Source: Arachis hypogaea (lineage: Eukaryota; Streptophyta; Magnoliopsida; Fabales; Fabaceae). Taken from it: a stretch of DNA of 64,000 bases. The stretch covers positions 65,987,649-66,051,648 of the forward strand of contig NC_092039.1 in NCBI RefSeq assembly GCF_003086295.3. The letters are read 5' to 3'. The notes beneath the pieces are model-generated. The model had not been told where the DNA came from and made no database searches. It was given only the letters and a program-made list of their open reading frames with translations. The translations under genes and the position numbers were made by a program. This document shows positions 22,438-34,005 of this stretch, piece after piece (the stretch's first letter is position 1; each line of letters begins with the position of its first letter).

Positions 22438-24632
22438 TGATGACTCAGATTCACTACCCATTACAAAAATTAGTGAATTAGTTCTTTTGGCAAGCGCACC
22501 AAAATTATCGCCAAGTAATAACCCACAGTGGAGTGGGATCGTATCCATAGAGATTGGCAAATTTAAGCAATTTTAATTGATTGATGAATTAGTCAAGCGG
22601 ATCAATAAGATTGTGAAGTGCAGAATTGTAAATGACATAAATGTAAATGGCTAGAATATAAAGAAAAGCAATAAAGTGCAGAAATGGAAATTGCAGAATG
22701 TAAAGTGCTGAATCATAAATCACTAGAATGTAAATGGGAGTGGGTAATTACTGAATGTAAAAATTAAGCTGTAAAGAAATGGATTGATAAGAATGGGGAA
22801 ATTCATTGAGATTGGGAGATGTTGTCTCTTTGGATCAAATCTAGCTTATATCCTCTTCGATCATGCAACTCATTGACCTCTTGGCAATCATGATTGATTG
22901 AGCCCCAATCCCTTGGTGACTCAATCTCTCAGATCTTCATCAATAGCCAATTCCTTGGTCTAATTGCTCATGAAGAGAGATATGTTTGATCCCTGATTAT
23001 ACCACACACCCTCATAGGTCCAGGTAGAGGGAGGATTATATGTCACGTATCCCATCACCAAAACCCAGATTCTACTCAAGTGTGAGAAGGGATTTCAAGC
23101 ATGGTTTCATGTTTCCTTTCCCAAGGTTCCCATGAAACTCAATTGCATTCAATCTCTTTCCCAAGATAATTGAACACTAAGCATTAAAAATGAAATTCCT
23201 TCTAGCAAATCAAACAGAAGATGAAGAGAAGAAGAATTTCACTATTATTAATCCATCAAGTACAACAGAGCTCCCTCTATCAATGAGAGGGAAGTTAGCT
23301 ACTCATAGCTTGAAAAGTACTCAAAAGTGGAGTGTAAAAGTGGATCTAAGACTAACTACTTAACCCCTTCTTCAGTACAAATTGGGGGTATTTATACTAC
23401 TCCCAGTAAAATAAAAGAATTACAAAAGTGAAAAGGGAAAATTATATTTTGGAGGGAAAAGAAAACACTCAATAAGCGTGACTTCTCAGCTGGCGCATGG
23501 CTGGCATTTTACTGGCATGTCACGTGCCCTTCATGTCTAGCCTGGCGTGCCACGCCCAATCCTTCAGTGGCATGCTCGTCTCTCTATCAACCTTGGCGTG
23601 CCACACCTTCGAACTCAAGTGGCACGCCATAATGGAATTCTTGTGTTGGTGTGCCACGCCTTCGAGCTCAAGTGGCACACCCTTTGCTTTTTCAACTTTC
23701 CTTTGCCTCTGGAAACTTGAACTAGCATGGCATGCCCAGGGTCTGGCGTGCCACGCCCTCGCTGGATGCTTGGCTAAGCTCCTCTAGAAACTTGCACTAG
23801 CATGGCACGCCCTGGGTCTGGCGTGCCACGCCCCTTTGTGAGCAAGTAGTTCCTCTATTTTGCAAGCCACGCCACGAACTCTAGTGGCATGCCCCAATGC
23901 TTCTTTGCCCTCTGAATGACACCGGCGTGCCACGCCTGGTTGCTCAAGTGGCACGCCTAAGTGAAGAATAGTGAATGGCGTGCCACGCCTTCAATACTAA
24001 GTGACACGCCCCATGTAATTGGCCTCTTTCATCGTATCTGAAAACTTGTACCAGCATGCCACGCCTGAAGGCTAGCGTGCCACACCCATGATCTTGCCTT
24101 GATTCCAATGGTTGGCATGCCACGCCTCAGCTTCAAGTGGCACGGCCATGTGAGATTGAGAGGTTGGCGTGCCACGCCTTCGACACCAAGTGGCACGCCC
24201 AGTCTTTAGTTGCCTTCAGCTCCTTCTCTGGATTATTGTACTAGCGTGCCACGCCATACTGCTCAAGTGGCATGCCCATGCATTTGTGCATTCTTCAAGC
24301 TTGGCGTGCCACGACTGGGTTCTCAAGTGGCACGCCCAAGTGACTTCTTGGAGCTTGCGTGCAACACCTTCGACACCAAGTGGCACGCCATAGTGGAGGT
24401 TCTTCTTGAGATGGTGAGTTGGCGTGCCACGCCTTCGACTTCAAGTGGCACACCCATAGTAGTTGATTGGTCAGGCGTGCCACGCCCCTTTTGTGTCCTC
24501 TGTTTTGCTCTCTGAAATTTCGTACTAGCGTGCCACACCCAGTCTCTGGCGTGCCATGTCCACATGCATGCTTGGATCTCCCTTTTGGAATTTAGTACTG
24601 GCGTGCGATGCCTAGCTCGTGGCCAGCCACGC
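22438..24632 (-). repeat. element II 5' LTR, first segment
   Basis: On plus it starts TGATGACTCAGATTCAC. It contains a TATA box on the minus strand (TATAAATAC, 23398-23406) and a large GGCGTGCCAC hairpin array. It ends CACGC (24628-24632), where element E is inserted. It continues at 42127. Confidence 0.85.
23498..24545. repeat. GGCGTGCCAC / GTGGCACGCC hairpin array (element II LTR)
   Basis: About a dozen GGCGTGCCA motifs, roughly eight of them followed after about 14 bases by the inverse GTGGCACGCC. A perfect example is 24166-24175 / 24190-24199 (10-bp arms, loop GCCTTCGACACCAA). Many other units carry single C-to-T or G-to-A changes. The same array type occurs at 57850-58910 in the opposite orientation. 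Confidence 0.9.
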
Positions 24633-24957
24633 TGATGAGCGGATATTTTATATGCTTTTTGGGGGTAATTTCATGTAGTTTTTAGTATGTTTTAGTTATT
24701 TTTAGTATATTTTTATTAGTTTTTATTCAAAATTCATATTTTTGGACTTTACTATGAGTTTGTGTGTTTTTCAGTGATTTCAGGTATTCTCTGGCTGAAA
24801 TTGAAGGATCTGAGCAAAAATCTGATTCAGGCTGAAAAAAAAGACTGCTGATGTTGTCGGATTCTGACCTCCCTGCACTTGGAATGAATTTTTTGGAGCT
24901 ACAAAAGTTCAATTGGCGCACTCTCAATTGCGTTGGATAGTAGACATCCAGGGCTTT
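24633..24957 (+). repeat. element E 5' LTR, first segment
   Basis: It begins TGATGAGCGGATATTTTATA and matches 40621-40912. It ends GCTTT, where element D is inserted; the LTR resumes at 30668. Confidence 0.85.
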
Positions 24958-26586
24958 TGATGAGCGGATAATTTATACGCTTTCTGGCATTATTTTTAGG
25001 TAATTTTTAGTAGGATCTAGCTACTTTTAGGGATGTTTTCTTTAGTTTTTATGCTAAATTCACATTTCTGGACTTTACTATGAGTTTGTGTATTTTTCTG
25101 TGGTTTCAGGTAATTTCTGGCTGAAATTGAGGGACCTGAGCAAAACTCTGATAAAAGGCTGACAAAGGATTGCTGATGCTGTTGGATTCTGACCTCCCTA
25201 CACTCGAAATGGATTTTCTAGAGCTACAGAACTCCAAATGGCGCGCTCTCAACGGCGTTGGAAAGTAGACATCCAAAGATTTCCAAAAATATATAATCGT
25301 CCATACTTTATTTGAGATTAGACGACGCAAACTGGCGCTCAACGCCAGTTCTATACTGCATTCTAAAGTCAAACGCCAGAAACACGTCACGAACCAGAGT
25401 TGAACGCCAAAAACATGTTACAACTTGGCGTTCAACTCCAATAGAAGCCTTAGCTCGTGTAAAGTTCAAGCTCAGCCCAAGCACACACCAAGTGGGCCTT
25501 GGAAGTGGATTTCTGCATCAGTTACTTACTTCTGTAAACCCTATTAGCTTGTCTAGTATAAATAGGACTTTTTACTATTATATTTTCATCCTAGATTGTA
25601 TTTTTGATCCTGTGATCACATTTTGGGAGCTGGCCTCTCGGCCAATCCTGGACCTCTATCACTTATGTATTTTCAACGATGAAGTTTCTACACACCATAG
25701 ATTAAGGGTGTGGAGCTCTGCTGTACCTCGAGTTTCAATGCAATTACTACTATTTTCTATTCAATTCTCTTTATTCCTATTCTAAGATATTCGTTGCACT
25801 TCAGCATGATGAATGTGATGATCCGTGATACTCATCATCATTTTCACCTATGAACGCATGACTAACAACCACTTCCGTTCTACCTTAGACCGGGCGCATA
25901 TCCTTTAGATTCCTTAATCAGAATCTTCGTGGTATAAGCTAGAATTGATGGCGGCATTCATGGGAATCCAGAAAGTCTAACCTTGTCTGTGGTATTTCGA
26001 GTAGGATTCCGGGATTGAATGACTGTGACGAGCTTCAAACTCGCAATTGCTGGGCGTGATGTCAAACGCAAAAGAATCAAGGGATTCTATTCCAACATGA
26101 TCGAGAACCGACAGATGATTAGCCATGCTATGACAGAGCATTTGGACCATTTTCACTGAGAGAATGGGATGTATCCATTGACAATAGTGATGCCCTACAT
26201 ACAGCTTGCCATGGAAAGGAGTAAGAAAAATTGAAGGAAGGCAGTAGGAAAGCAGACGTCCTAGAGCCATACAGCATCTTCAGACGCTTATCTGAAATTC
26301 CCACCAATGAATCTACATAAGTATCTCTATCCTATTTTATTTTATTTTCGTCCACTATAATCTCTTAATACATTTGAATCAGCCTAACTGAGATCTACAA
26401 GATGATCATAGCTTGCTTCATACCAACAATCTCCATGGGATCGACCTTTACTCACGTAAGGTATTACTTAGACGACCCAGTGCATTTGCTGGTTAGTTGT
26501 GCGGAGTTGTGACAAAGTGTGATTCACGTTTGAGAGCGCTACCAAGTTTTTGGCGCCATTGTTGATGATCACAATTTCGTGCACCA
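24958..26586 (+). repeat. element D 5' LTR
   Basis: 1629 bp, TGATGAGCGGATAATTTA ... TTCGTGCACCA. It contains the shared block (25221-25290), then inverted repeats such as CTGGCG-CTCAA-CGCCAG near 25331, then a TATA box. A 42-bp unit near the 3' end is partly duplicated (see 26541). Confidence 0.85.
25557..25565 (+). promoter_or_regulatory. TATA box in the element D LTR
   Basis: TATAAATAG lies about 600 bases into the LTR, downstream of the palindromes. It probably drives the element transcript. Confidence 0.65.
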
Positions 26587-26592
26587 AGTTTT

Positions 26593-26610
26593 TGGCGCCG
26601 TTGCCGGGGA
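26593..26610 (+). promoter_or_regulatory. primer-binding site of element D
   Basis: TGGCGCCGTTGCCGGGGA, a perfect tRNA-Asp type site six bases after the LTR end. A second partial copy (ACCAAGTTTTTGGCGCC) lies 42 bases upstream, at 26541-26557. Confidence 0.9.
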
Positions 26611-28464
26611 TTGTTCGAGTGTGGACAACTGACGGCTCATCTTGTTGCTCAGATTGGGTAACTTTATTTTATTTTATTTTGTTTTATTTTTCTTAAATTT
26701 CGAAAAAAAATTATATTACTTATCCTGTTCTTTAGAATTTTTAAGAATGAATTCTAGAGTTTCATGAAGCATGTTGAAGCCTGGTTGGCTATAAAGCCAT
26801 GTCTAAATTCTTTTGGACTGAGGCTTCAAAACCATCTTCATAGAGGCAAGTTAATTGGAATATTAGCTGTATGCTAAAGCTTGGCTGGCTATTGGCCATG
26901 TCTAGTGTTTTGGACCGGAGCTTTCACATAAAGCTTGGCTGGCTATTAAGCCATGTATAATTCCTGGACCGGAGCTTTAGACAAACATTGCATGATTCCT
27001 GGAATTCATATTAAAAATTTAGAATTTCTTATTTTATTTTTCCTATATGTTTTCGAAAAACATATAAAAATAAAATACAAAAAAATTAGAAAATCATAAA
27101 ATTCAAAAATATTTTGTGTTTCTTGTTAGAGTCTTGTGTCAAGTTTTAAGTTTGGTGTCAATTGCATATTCATCATGCATTTTTCGAAAATTGCATTCAT
27201 GCATTGCATTCATCATGATCTTCAAGTTGTTCTTGATGAACTTTCTTGTTTGATCTTCATATTTTCTTGTTTTGTGTTGTATGGTGTTTTTTATGTGCAT
27301 TTTTGCATTCATAGTGTCTAAACATAAAAGATTTCTAAGTTTGGTGTCTTGCATGTTTTCTTTACATTGAAAATTTTTCAAAAATATGTTCTTGATGTTC
27401 ATCATGATCTTCAAAGTGTTCTTGGTGTTCATCTTGACATTCATAGTGTTCTTGCATGCATCATGTGTTTTGATCCAAAATTTTCATGCATTGAGTATTT
27501 TTGGTGTTTTTCTCTCTTATCATAAAAAAATTTAAAAATAAAAAAATATCTTATCTTTTTAAATCTTATCTTTTTAATTTTTTTTTTCAAAAAGCATATC
27601 TTTTCCATTTTTTTTATCATATTCAAAAATTTCAAAAATCTTTTTCAAAATATTTTCAAAATATTTTTCTTATCTTTACATCATATTTTCGAAAATATCA
27701 TCAACAATTAATGTTTTTATTCAAAAATTTCAAGTTTGTTACTTTCTTGTTAAGAAAGATTCAAACTTTAAATTCTATAATCATATCTTGTGATTTCTTG
27801 TGAGTCAAGTCATTAATTGTGATTTTAAAATTCAAATCTTTTTCAAAACTAATTTCAATCATATATTTTTAAAACCATATCTTTTAAAGACATATCTTTT
27901 CAAAAATATCTTTTCAATCTTATCTTTTCAAATCATATCTTTTTAAAATCATATCTTTTTAATCATATCTTTCCATATCATATATTTTTCAAACTTTAAT
28001 TTCAAAAATCTTTTCTAACTTCTTATCTTTTCAAAATTAATTTTCAAATATTTTTCAACTAACTAAATGATTTATTTGTTTGTTTTATCTTTTATCCTTT
28101 TCAAAACCACCTAACTAATTTTCTCTCTCTAATTTTCGAAAATTACCTTCCTCTTTTTCAAAATTATTTTAATTAACTAATTATTTCAAATTTTAATTTT
28201 AATTTATTTCATTTAAATTTTCAAAAATTACTATACCTTTTTTCAAAATTTATTTTTCGAATTTCTATCCCTCTCACCTCTTTTTATTTATTTTATTTAT
28301 TTACTAACACTTCTCTTCATCCTAAAATTTGAACCCCCTCTCTATCTGAGTTTGAATTTTCCTCTTCTCCTTCTTATTCTTCTTATTTTCTACTCACATA
28401 AAGGAACCTCTATATCTGGACAAAGAGGATCTCTATTATTATTTTCTGTTCCCTTCTTTTTCAT
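26611..28464. other. element D leader, non-coding
   Basis: AT-rich and without coding features. It contains three loosely repeated units at 26768-26960 (GCTTGGCTGGCTAT..GCCATGT...GGACCGGAGCTT) and long runs of ATCTTTTCAAA-type low-complexity sequence. Confidence 0.7.
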
Positions 28465-28970
28465 ATGAGCAGGAGCAAGGACAAGAACATTCTTATTAAA
28501 GCAGATCCTGAACCTGAAAGGACTCTGAAGAGGAAGTCAAGAGAAACTAAAATTCAACAATTTAGAGAAAACTTTACAGAAATTTTTGAAAAAGGAGAGG
28601 AGATCGCAGCCGAAAATAATAACAATGCAAGGAGGATGCTTGGTGATTATACTACACCTAAGGCCAGAGAAACCTCAAAAAAAAAAAAAGAGAAAAAGGA
28701 AGACAAAAAGCTTCCACCTCCAAGTCATGGGAGATGGAGAGATTCATCTCAAGGGTCTATAGCTCAGTAGAAGAGCATTTAACTACACATCAAGAGAACA
28801 TGAGGAATTCCCTCATCAAGAAATATTTGAGATACCTTAGGGGATACATTTTCCTCCACATAATTATTAGGAGCACCAAAATCACTAGGGAGGAGCAACA
28901 AAGACAAGGAAGAGACATAGAAGAGCTCAAGGACATCAATGGTCCTTCAAGAAGGCGCCACCCTCACTAA
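28465..28970 (+). pseudogene. element D gag-like ORF remnant
   Basis: The start ATG at 28465 opens MSRSKDKNILIKADPEPERTLKR, the N-terminus of the gag-like ORF of this LTR family. It stays open for 101 residues and then hits a stop inside a tRNA-like stretch at 28753. The following segment, in other frames, ends REEQQRQGRDIEELKDINGPSRRRHPH, a charged C-terminus. The retrotransposon gag core domain is missing, apparently by internal deletion, so no capsid function is expected. Confidence 0.55.
28753..28796 (+). pseudogene. tRNA-Cys-like 5' half
   Basis: The 44 bases starting GGGTCTATAGCTCAGT match the 5' half of plant tRNA-Cys (acceptor strand, D arm, anticodon stem) at about 38 positions by my alignment from memory. 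The anticodon position reads ACA rather than GCA, and the T arm and 3' acceptor strand are not recognisable. It is a tRNA-derived fossil, not a gene. Confidence 0.55.
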
Positions 28971-30070
28971 GGTAGACTCATTCCTTGTTCTTAAATTTTT
29001 TTCTGCTTTTCATTTTTTTATGTTATATGTTTATCTATGTTTGTGTCTATATTACATGATCATTAGTATTTAGTAACTATGTCTTAAGGCTATGAATAAT
29101 TCCATGAATCCTTCACCTCTCTTAAATGAAAAATGTTTCTAATTCAAAAGAACAAGAAGTACATGAGTTTCAAAATTATCCTTCAATTTAGTTTAATTAT
29201 ATTGATGTGGTGACAATACTTTTTGTTTTCTGAATAAATGCTTGAACAGTGCATATTTTTGATCTTGTTGTGTATGAATGTTGAAATTGTTGGCTCTTGA
29301 AAGAATGATGAACAAAGAGAAATGTTATTGACAATATGAAAAATCATGAGATTGATTCTTGAAGCATGAAAAAGCAGTGAAAAAGCAAAATCTTGAAAAA
29401 AAAAAGAGAAGAGTGGCAAAAAAAAAAATAAAATAGAAAGGAAAAGAAAAGCAAGCAGAAAAAGCCAATAGCCCTTAAAACCAAAAGGCAAGGGTAAAAA
29501 GGATCCAAGGCATTGAGCATCAATAGATAGGAGGGCCCAAGGAAATAAAATCCAGGCCTAAGCGGCTAATTCAAGCTGTCCCTAACCATGTGCTTGTGGC
29601 ATGCAGGTCCAAGTGAAAAGCTTGAGACTGAGTGGTTAAAGTCGTGATCCAAAGCAAAAAGAGTGTGCTTAAGAACTCTGGACACCTCTAACTGGGGACT
29701 TTAGCAAAGCTGAATCACAATCTGAAAAGATTCACCCAGTCATGTGTCTGTGGCATTTATGTATCTGGTGGTAATACTAGAAAACAAAGTGCTTAGGACC
29801 ACGACCAATACTCATAAAAGTAGCTGTGTTCAAGAATCAACAAAATAAACTAGGAGAATCAATAACACTATCTGAAATTCTAAGTTCCTATAGAAGCCAA
29901 TCATTCTAAACTTCAAAGGATAAAGTGAGATGCCAAAACTGTTTAGAAGCAAAAAGCTACAAGTCCCGCTCATCAAATTAGAACTAATATTCATTGATAT
30001 TCTGAAATTTACAGTATGTTCTCTTCCTTTTATCCTATTTGATTTTCAGTTGCTTGGGGACAAGCAACAA
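28971..30070 (+). other. element D conserved 3' non-coding region
   Basis: No ORF. About 850 bases are clearly similar to 39770-40620 of element E and to 62526-63220 (minus strand) of element H. The similarity includes GTGGCATTTATG.ATCTGGTGGTAATACTAG and GTTGCTTGGGGACAAGCAAC. Confidence 0.75.
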
Positions 30071-30086
30071 TTTAAGTTTGGTGTTG
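30071..30086 (+). promoter_or_regulatory. polypurine-tract region of element D
   Basis: TTTAAGTTTGGTGTTG directly precedes the 3' LTR. The same motif precedes the LTR of H, and slight variants precede those of E and I. Confidence 0.7.
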
Positions 30087-30667
30087 TGATGAGCGGATAA
30101 TTTATACGCTTTTTGGCATTGTTTTTAGGTAATTTTTAGTAGGATCTAGCTATTTTTAGGGATGTTTTCTTTAGTTTTTATGCTAAATTCACATTTCTGG
30201 ACTTTACTATGAGTTTCTGTGTTTTTCTGTGGTTTCAGGTAATTTCTGGCTGAAATTGAGGTACCTGAGCAAAACTCTGATAAAAGGCAGACAAAGGACT
30301 GCTGATGTTGTTGGATTCTGACCTCCCTGCACTCGAAATGGATTTTCTGGAGCTACAGAACTCCAAATGGTGCACTTTCAATGGCGTTGGAAAGTAGACA
30401 TCCAGATATTTCCAGAAATATATAATAGTCTATACTTTATTCGAGATTAGACGATGCAAACTGGCGCTCAACGCCAGTTCTATGCATTCTGGAGTCAAAC
30501 GCCAGAAACACGTCACGAACCAGAGTTGAACGCCAAAAACACGTTACAACTTGGCGTTCAACTCCAATAGAAGCCTTAGCTCATGTAAAGTTAAAGCTCA
30601 GCCCAAGCACACATCAAGTGGGCCCTGGAATATATATAATAGTTGATGATCACAATTTCGTGCACCA
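30087..30667 (+). repeat. element D 3' LTR, internally deleted
   Basis: It matches the first 540 bp of the 5' LTR, then jumps over about 1.05 kb to the last 26 bp (GTTGATGATCACAATTTCGTGCACCA). About 13 bases (ATATATATAATAG) at the joint match neither side and resemble a nearby AATATATAATAG motif. The TATA box is lost. Confidence 0.85.
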
Positions 30668-31893
30668 GCTTTTTAGAAATATATAATAGTTCATACTTTG
30701 CTCGAAGATAAATGACATAAATTGGCGATTAACGCCAATTCCATGTTCCATTCTAGCGTTAAACGCCAGAAACAAGTTTCAACCTGGCGTTTAACTCCAG
30801 AAACAGCCTATGCACGTGTAAAGGTCAAAGCTCAGCCTCAGCACACACCAAGTAGGCCTCAGAAGTGGATTTCTGCACTATCTATCTCAGTTTACTCATT
30901 TTTTGTAAACCTCGGTTACTAGTTTAGTAGTTAAACAACTTTTAGAGATTTATTTTGTACCTCATGACTTTTTAGATCTGAACTTTGTATTTCTGTTGGC
31001 ATGAGTCTCTAAACCCCATTGTTGGGAGTGAGGAGCTCTGCTGTGTCTCGATGAATTAATGCAATTACTTCTATTTTCCATTCAAACACACTTGTTTCTA
31101 TCTAAGATATTTATTCATACTTAACCATGATGAATGTGATGATCCGTGACACTATCACCATTCTCAACCTAGGAATGCGTGCCCGACAACCACTTTCGTT
31201 CTACCTTAGATTGAATAAGTATCTCTTGGGTTCCTGGCTCACAAGTCTGATTGCCTCTCTTGACAACAGATCATTCAGATCCGTGAGACCAAAGTCTTGA
31301 TGGTATAAGCTAGAATCCATGGGCAACATCCTTGAGATCCAGAAAGTCTAAACCTTGTCTGTGGTATTCCGAGTAGGATCCGGAAAGGGATGACTGTGAC
31401 TAGCTTCAAACTCATAAGTGTTGGGCGTGTGACAGATGCAAAAGGATCATTGGATCTTATTCCAACACAAGTGAGAACCGACAGATGATTAGCCATGTAC
31501 ATGGACCTTTTTCACTGAGAGGACGGATGGTATCCATTGACAACGATGATCCACCAACATACAGCTTGCCATGGAAGAGCCTTGCGTGCGTGAAGAAGAT
31601 GACAATAGAAAAGCAGAGATTTAGAAGACAAAGCATCTCCAAATCTCCAACATATTCTCCATTACTGCATAACAAATATTTATTTCATGCTCTCTTGTTC
31701 ATTTGCAAGTCAACTGATAATTATAATTGATATCCTGACTAAGAGTTACAAGATAACCATAGCTTTCATCAAGCTAATAATCTCCGTGGGATCGACCCTT
31801 ACTCACGTAAGGTATTACTTGGATGATCCAGTGCACTTGCTGGTTAGTTGTGCGAAGTTGTGAAGAAATTATGATTTACAATTTCGTGCACCA
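30668..31893 (+). repeat. element E 5' LTR, second segment
   Basis: It resumes with GCTTT and matches about 40910-42126, ending TTCGTGCACCA. Differences from the 3' LTR are mainly C/T and G/A transitions, as expected for a methylated, aged copy. Confidence 0.85.
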
Positions 31894-31899
31894 AGTTTT

Positions 31900-31917
31900 T
31901 GGCGTTGTTGCCGGGGA
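31900..31917 (+). promoter_or_regulatory. primer-binding site of element E
   Basis: TGGCGTTGTTGCCGGGGA, the tRNA-Asp type site with CC changed to TT. It lies six bases after the LTR end. Confidence 0.8.
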
Positions 31918-32521
31918 TTGTTCAAGTTTGAACGACTGACGGTGAATCTTGTTGCTTAGATTAGGAAAATTTTGTCTTTTGGGTCAGAGTCTTTTAATTT
32001 TGGTGTCTTATGTGTTCTTATTTTCTTAAAAATTTTTCAAAAAGTGTTCTTGGTGTTCTTTTTATATTCTTGTTGTTCTTGTGAATCTTCAAAGTGTTCT
32101 TGAGTCTTTCTTGTGTTTTGATCTTAAAATTTTTAAGTTTGTTGTTCCTTGGTGTTTTTCTTTCCAAATTTTCGAAAATAAGGAGCATTAGATCTAAAAA
32201 TTTTGAGTCTTGTGTCTTTTTATCGTTTTTCTCTTTTCATTAAAATTCAAAAATAAAAAAAAATATATTTTCGTCATTCCACTAATAATTTTCAAAAGTT
32301 TAGCATTAAATTAATCATAAATTTTAAAAAAATCATATCTTTTTCAAAAATAAAATCTTTTTCAAAACCTCCTAACCACTTTTTCTCTCTCTTCATTTTT
32401 CGAAAATCCTCACCCATTTTTCATTTTATTTTATTTTATTTTATTTTTAATTTTCGTTTTCAAAAAAAAATATTTTAATACTATTTGAATATCTAATTCA
32501 TAACATCTCCCTTTCTCCATC

Positions 32522-34005
32522 ATGGACCTAAGTGGAAATGAACAGTCTAGAAGGACTCTGGGGTCATATGCTAACCCCACTACTGCTTCATATGGGAGTA
32601 GTATCTGTATACCCTCCATCGGAGTCAGTAGTTTTGAGTTGAATCCTCAGCTTATTATCATGGTGCAGCAAAGTGGCCTGTATTTCCGCTCTTTCACAGG
32701 AAGAACCTACAGAGTTTCTGGCACAGTTTTTACAAATTGCTGACATAGTACATGATAAGGAAATAGATCAGGATGTCTATAGATTATTACTGTTTCCATT
32801 TGCTGTAAAAGACCAAGCTAAGGACATGGAAACAGCTGTTAGAAAAATTCCTGAATTAATATTTCCCTCCAAAACGGATGACACAGCTAAGGCTGAACAT
32901 CCAAGGTTTTAAACAAGGAGATAATGAATCTCTTTATGATGCCTGGGAGAGATACAGAGAGATGCTAAAAATATGCCCCTCTGAAATGTTTTCAGAATGG
33001 GTGCAGTTAGACATCTTCTATTATGGGCTTACAGAGAAAGCTCAGATGTCTTTGGACCACTGAGCTGATGGATCTATACACATGAGAAAGACAATTGAAG
33101 AAGCTTAAGAGCTCATTGATACAGTTGCCAGAAATCAGCATCTGTACCTAAGTAGTGAATCTTCCATGAAAGAAGAGGCTAAAACAGTAACTGCTGAACT
33201 CAGTCCTGCAGAACAAGTTACTGAATTCAATCAGCAATTATATTTTCTAACAAAACAGCTAGCCAAATTCAAGGAGATACTACAAGACACAAGAATGGCT
33301 AATATGAATATGGAAGTACAACTAAAGCAAACAAAATAGCAGTTATCAAAACAAATAACAGAAGAGTGCCAAGCAGTTAAATTAAGAAGTGGGAAAATAT
33401 TTAATACCTCACTTCAAAGTAGCAGGAAGCCATGAAATGAACAAACTGCTACCCAAAATCCCTCTAAGGACAAGAAGAGCCCAGAGAGGAATAATTCTTG
33501 CGCTCAAACGCCAGAAAAGGGAGGAGAGCTGGCGTTAAACGCTCAAGGAAAGCTCAGTTCTGGCGTTCAAATGTCAGAAACAGGTAGGGAGTTAGCATCC
33601 AACGCCAATCCAGCTTCTAACCTTGGCATTCAAACGCCAGTGAGAGATCAGACACATACAAGTGCTGATAGCAATCCCTCTAAAAAGGCTTCTCCAACCA
33701 CATCTGTAGGAAATAAACCTACAGCAACTAAGGTTGAGGAATACAAAGCCAAAATGCCTTATCCTCAGAAACTCCGCCAAGCAAAACAGGATAAGCAATT
33801 TGCCCACTTTGTAGACTATCTCAGGACTCTTGAAATAAAGATTCTATTTGCAGAGGCACTTGAGCAAATACCCTCTTATGATAAGTTCATGAAAGAGATC
33901 TTAAGTCATAAGAAGGATTGGAGAGAAACTGAAAAAGTTTACCTCACCGAAGAATGTAGTGCAGTCATTCTGAAAAGTTTACCAGAGAAGCTTAAGGATC
34001 CTTAA
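32522..34005 (+). pseudogene. element E gag (frameshifted)
   Basis: It is spread over several frames. The N-terminus is MDLSGNEQSRRTLGSYANPTT, followed by FLAQFLQIADIVHDKEIDQDV and YRLLLFPFAVKDQAKDM. After a shift come FKQGDNESLYDAWERYREMLKICP and SEWVQLDIFYYGLTEKAQ (retrotransposon gag domain). After further stops comes the C-terminal linker with MPYPQKLRQAKQDKQFAHFVDYLRTL. Stops and shifts lie at about 32670, 32910, 33061 and 33108. The stretch 33499-33640 has been built from about five copies of the element's GGCGTT/AACGCC palindrome, so the repeat lies in coding sequence. Confidence 0.75.

Larger units (their letters stand above)
24958..30667 (+). mobile_element. element D: non-autonomous LTR element, exact GCTTT duplication
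   Basis: LTR 24958-26586, primer-binding site 26593-26610, 3.4-kb interior without pol, polypurine tract 30071-30086, internally deleted 3' LTR 30087-30667. GCTTT is found at 24953-24957 and 30668-30672. It belongs to the same broad LTR family as E and H. It is the innermost insertion of the nest. Confidence 0.85.

Noticed and set aside
25312..25785. 157-aa ORF in the element D LTR
   Set aside because: It lies wholly inside the LTR and spans the palindromes and TATA box. It matches non-coding LTR sequence of relatives.
28753..28830. Functional tRNA-Cys gene
   Set aside because: Only the 5' half matches. The anticodon is altered, and the T arm and 3' acceptor strand are missing.
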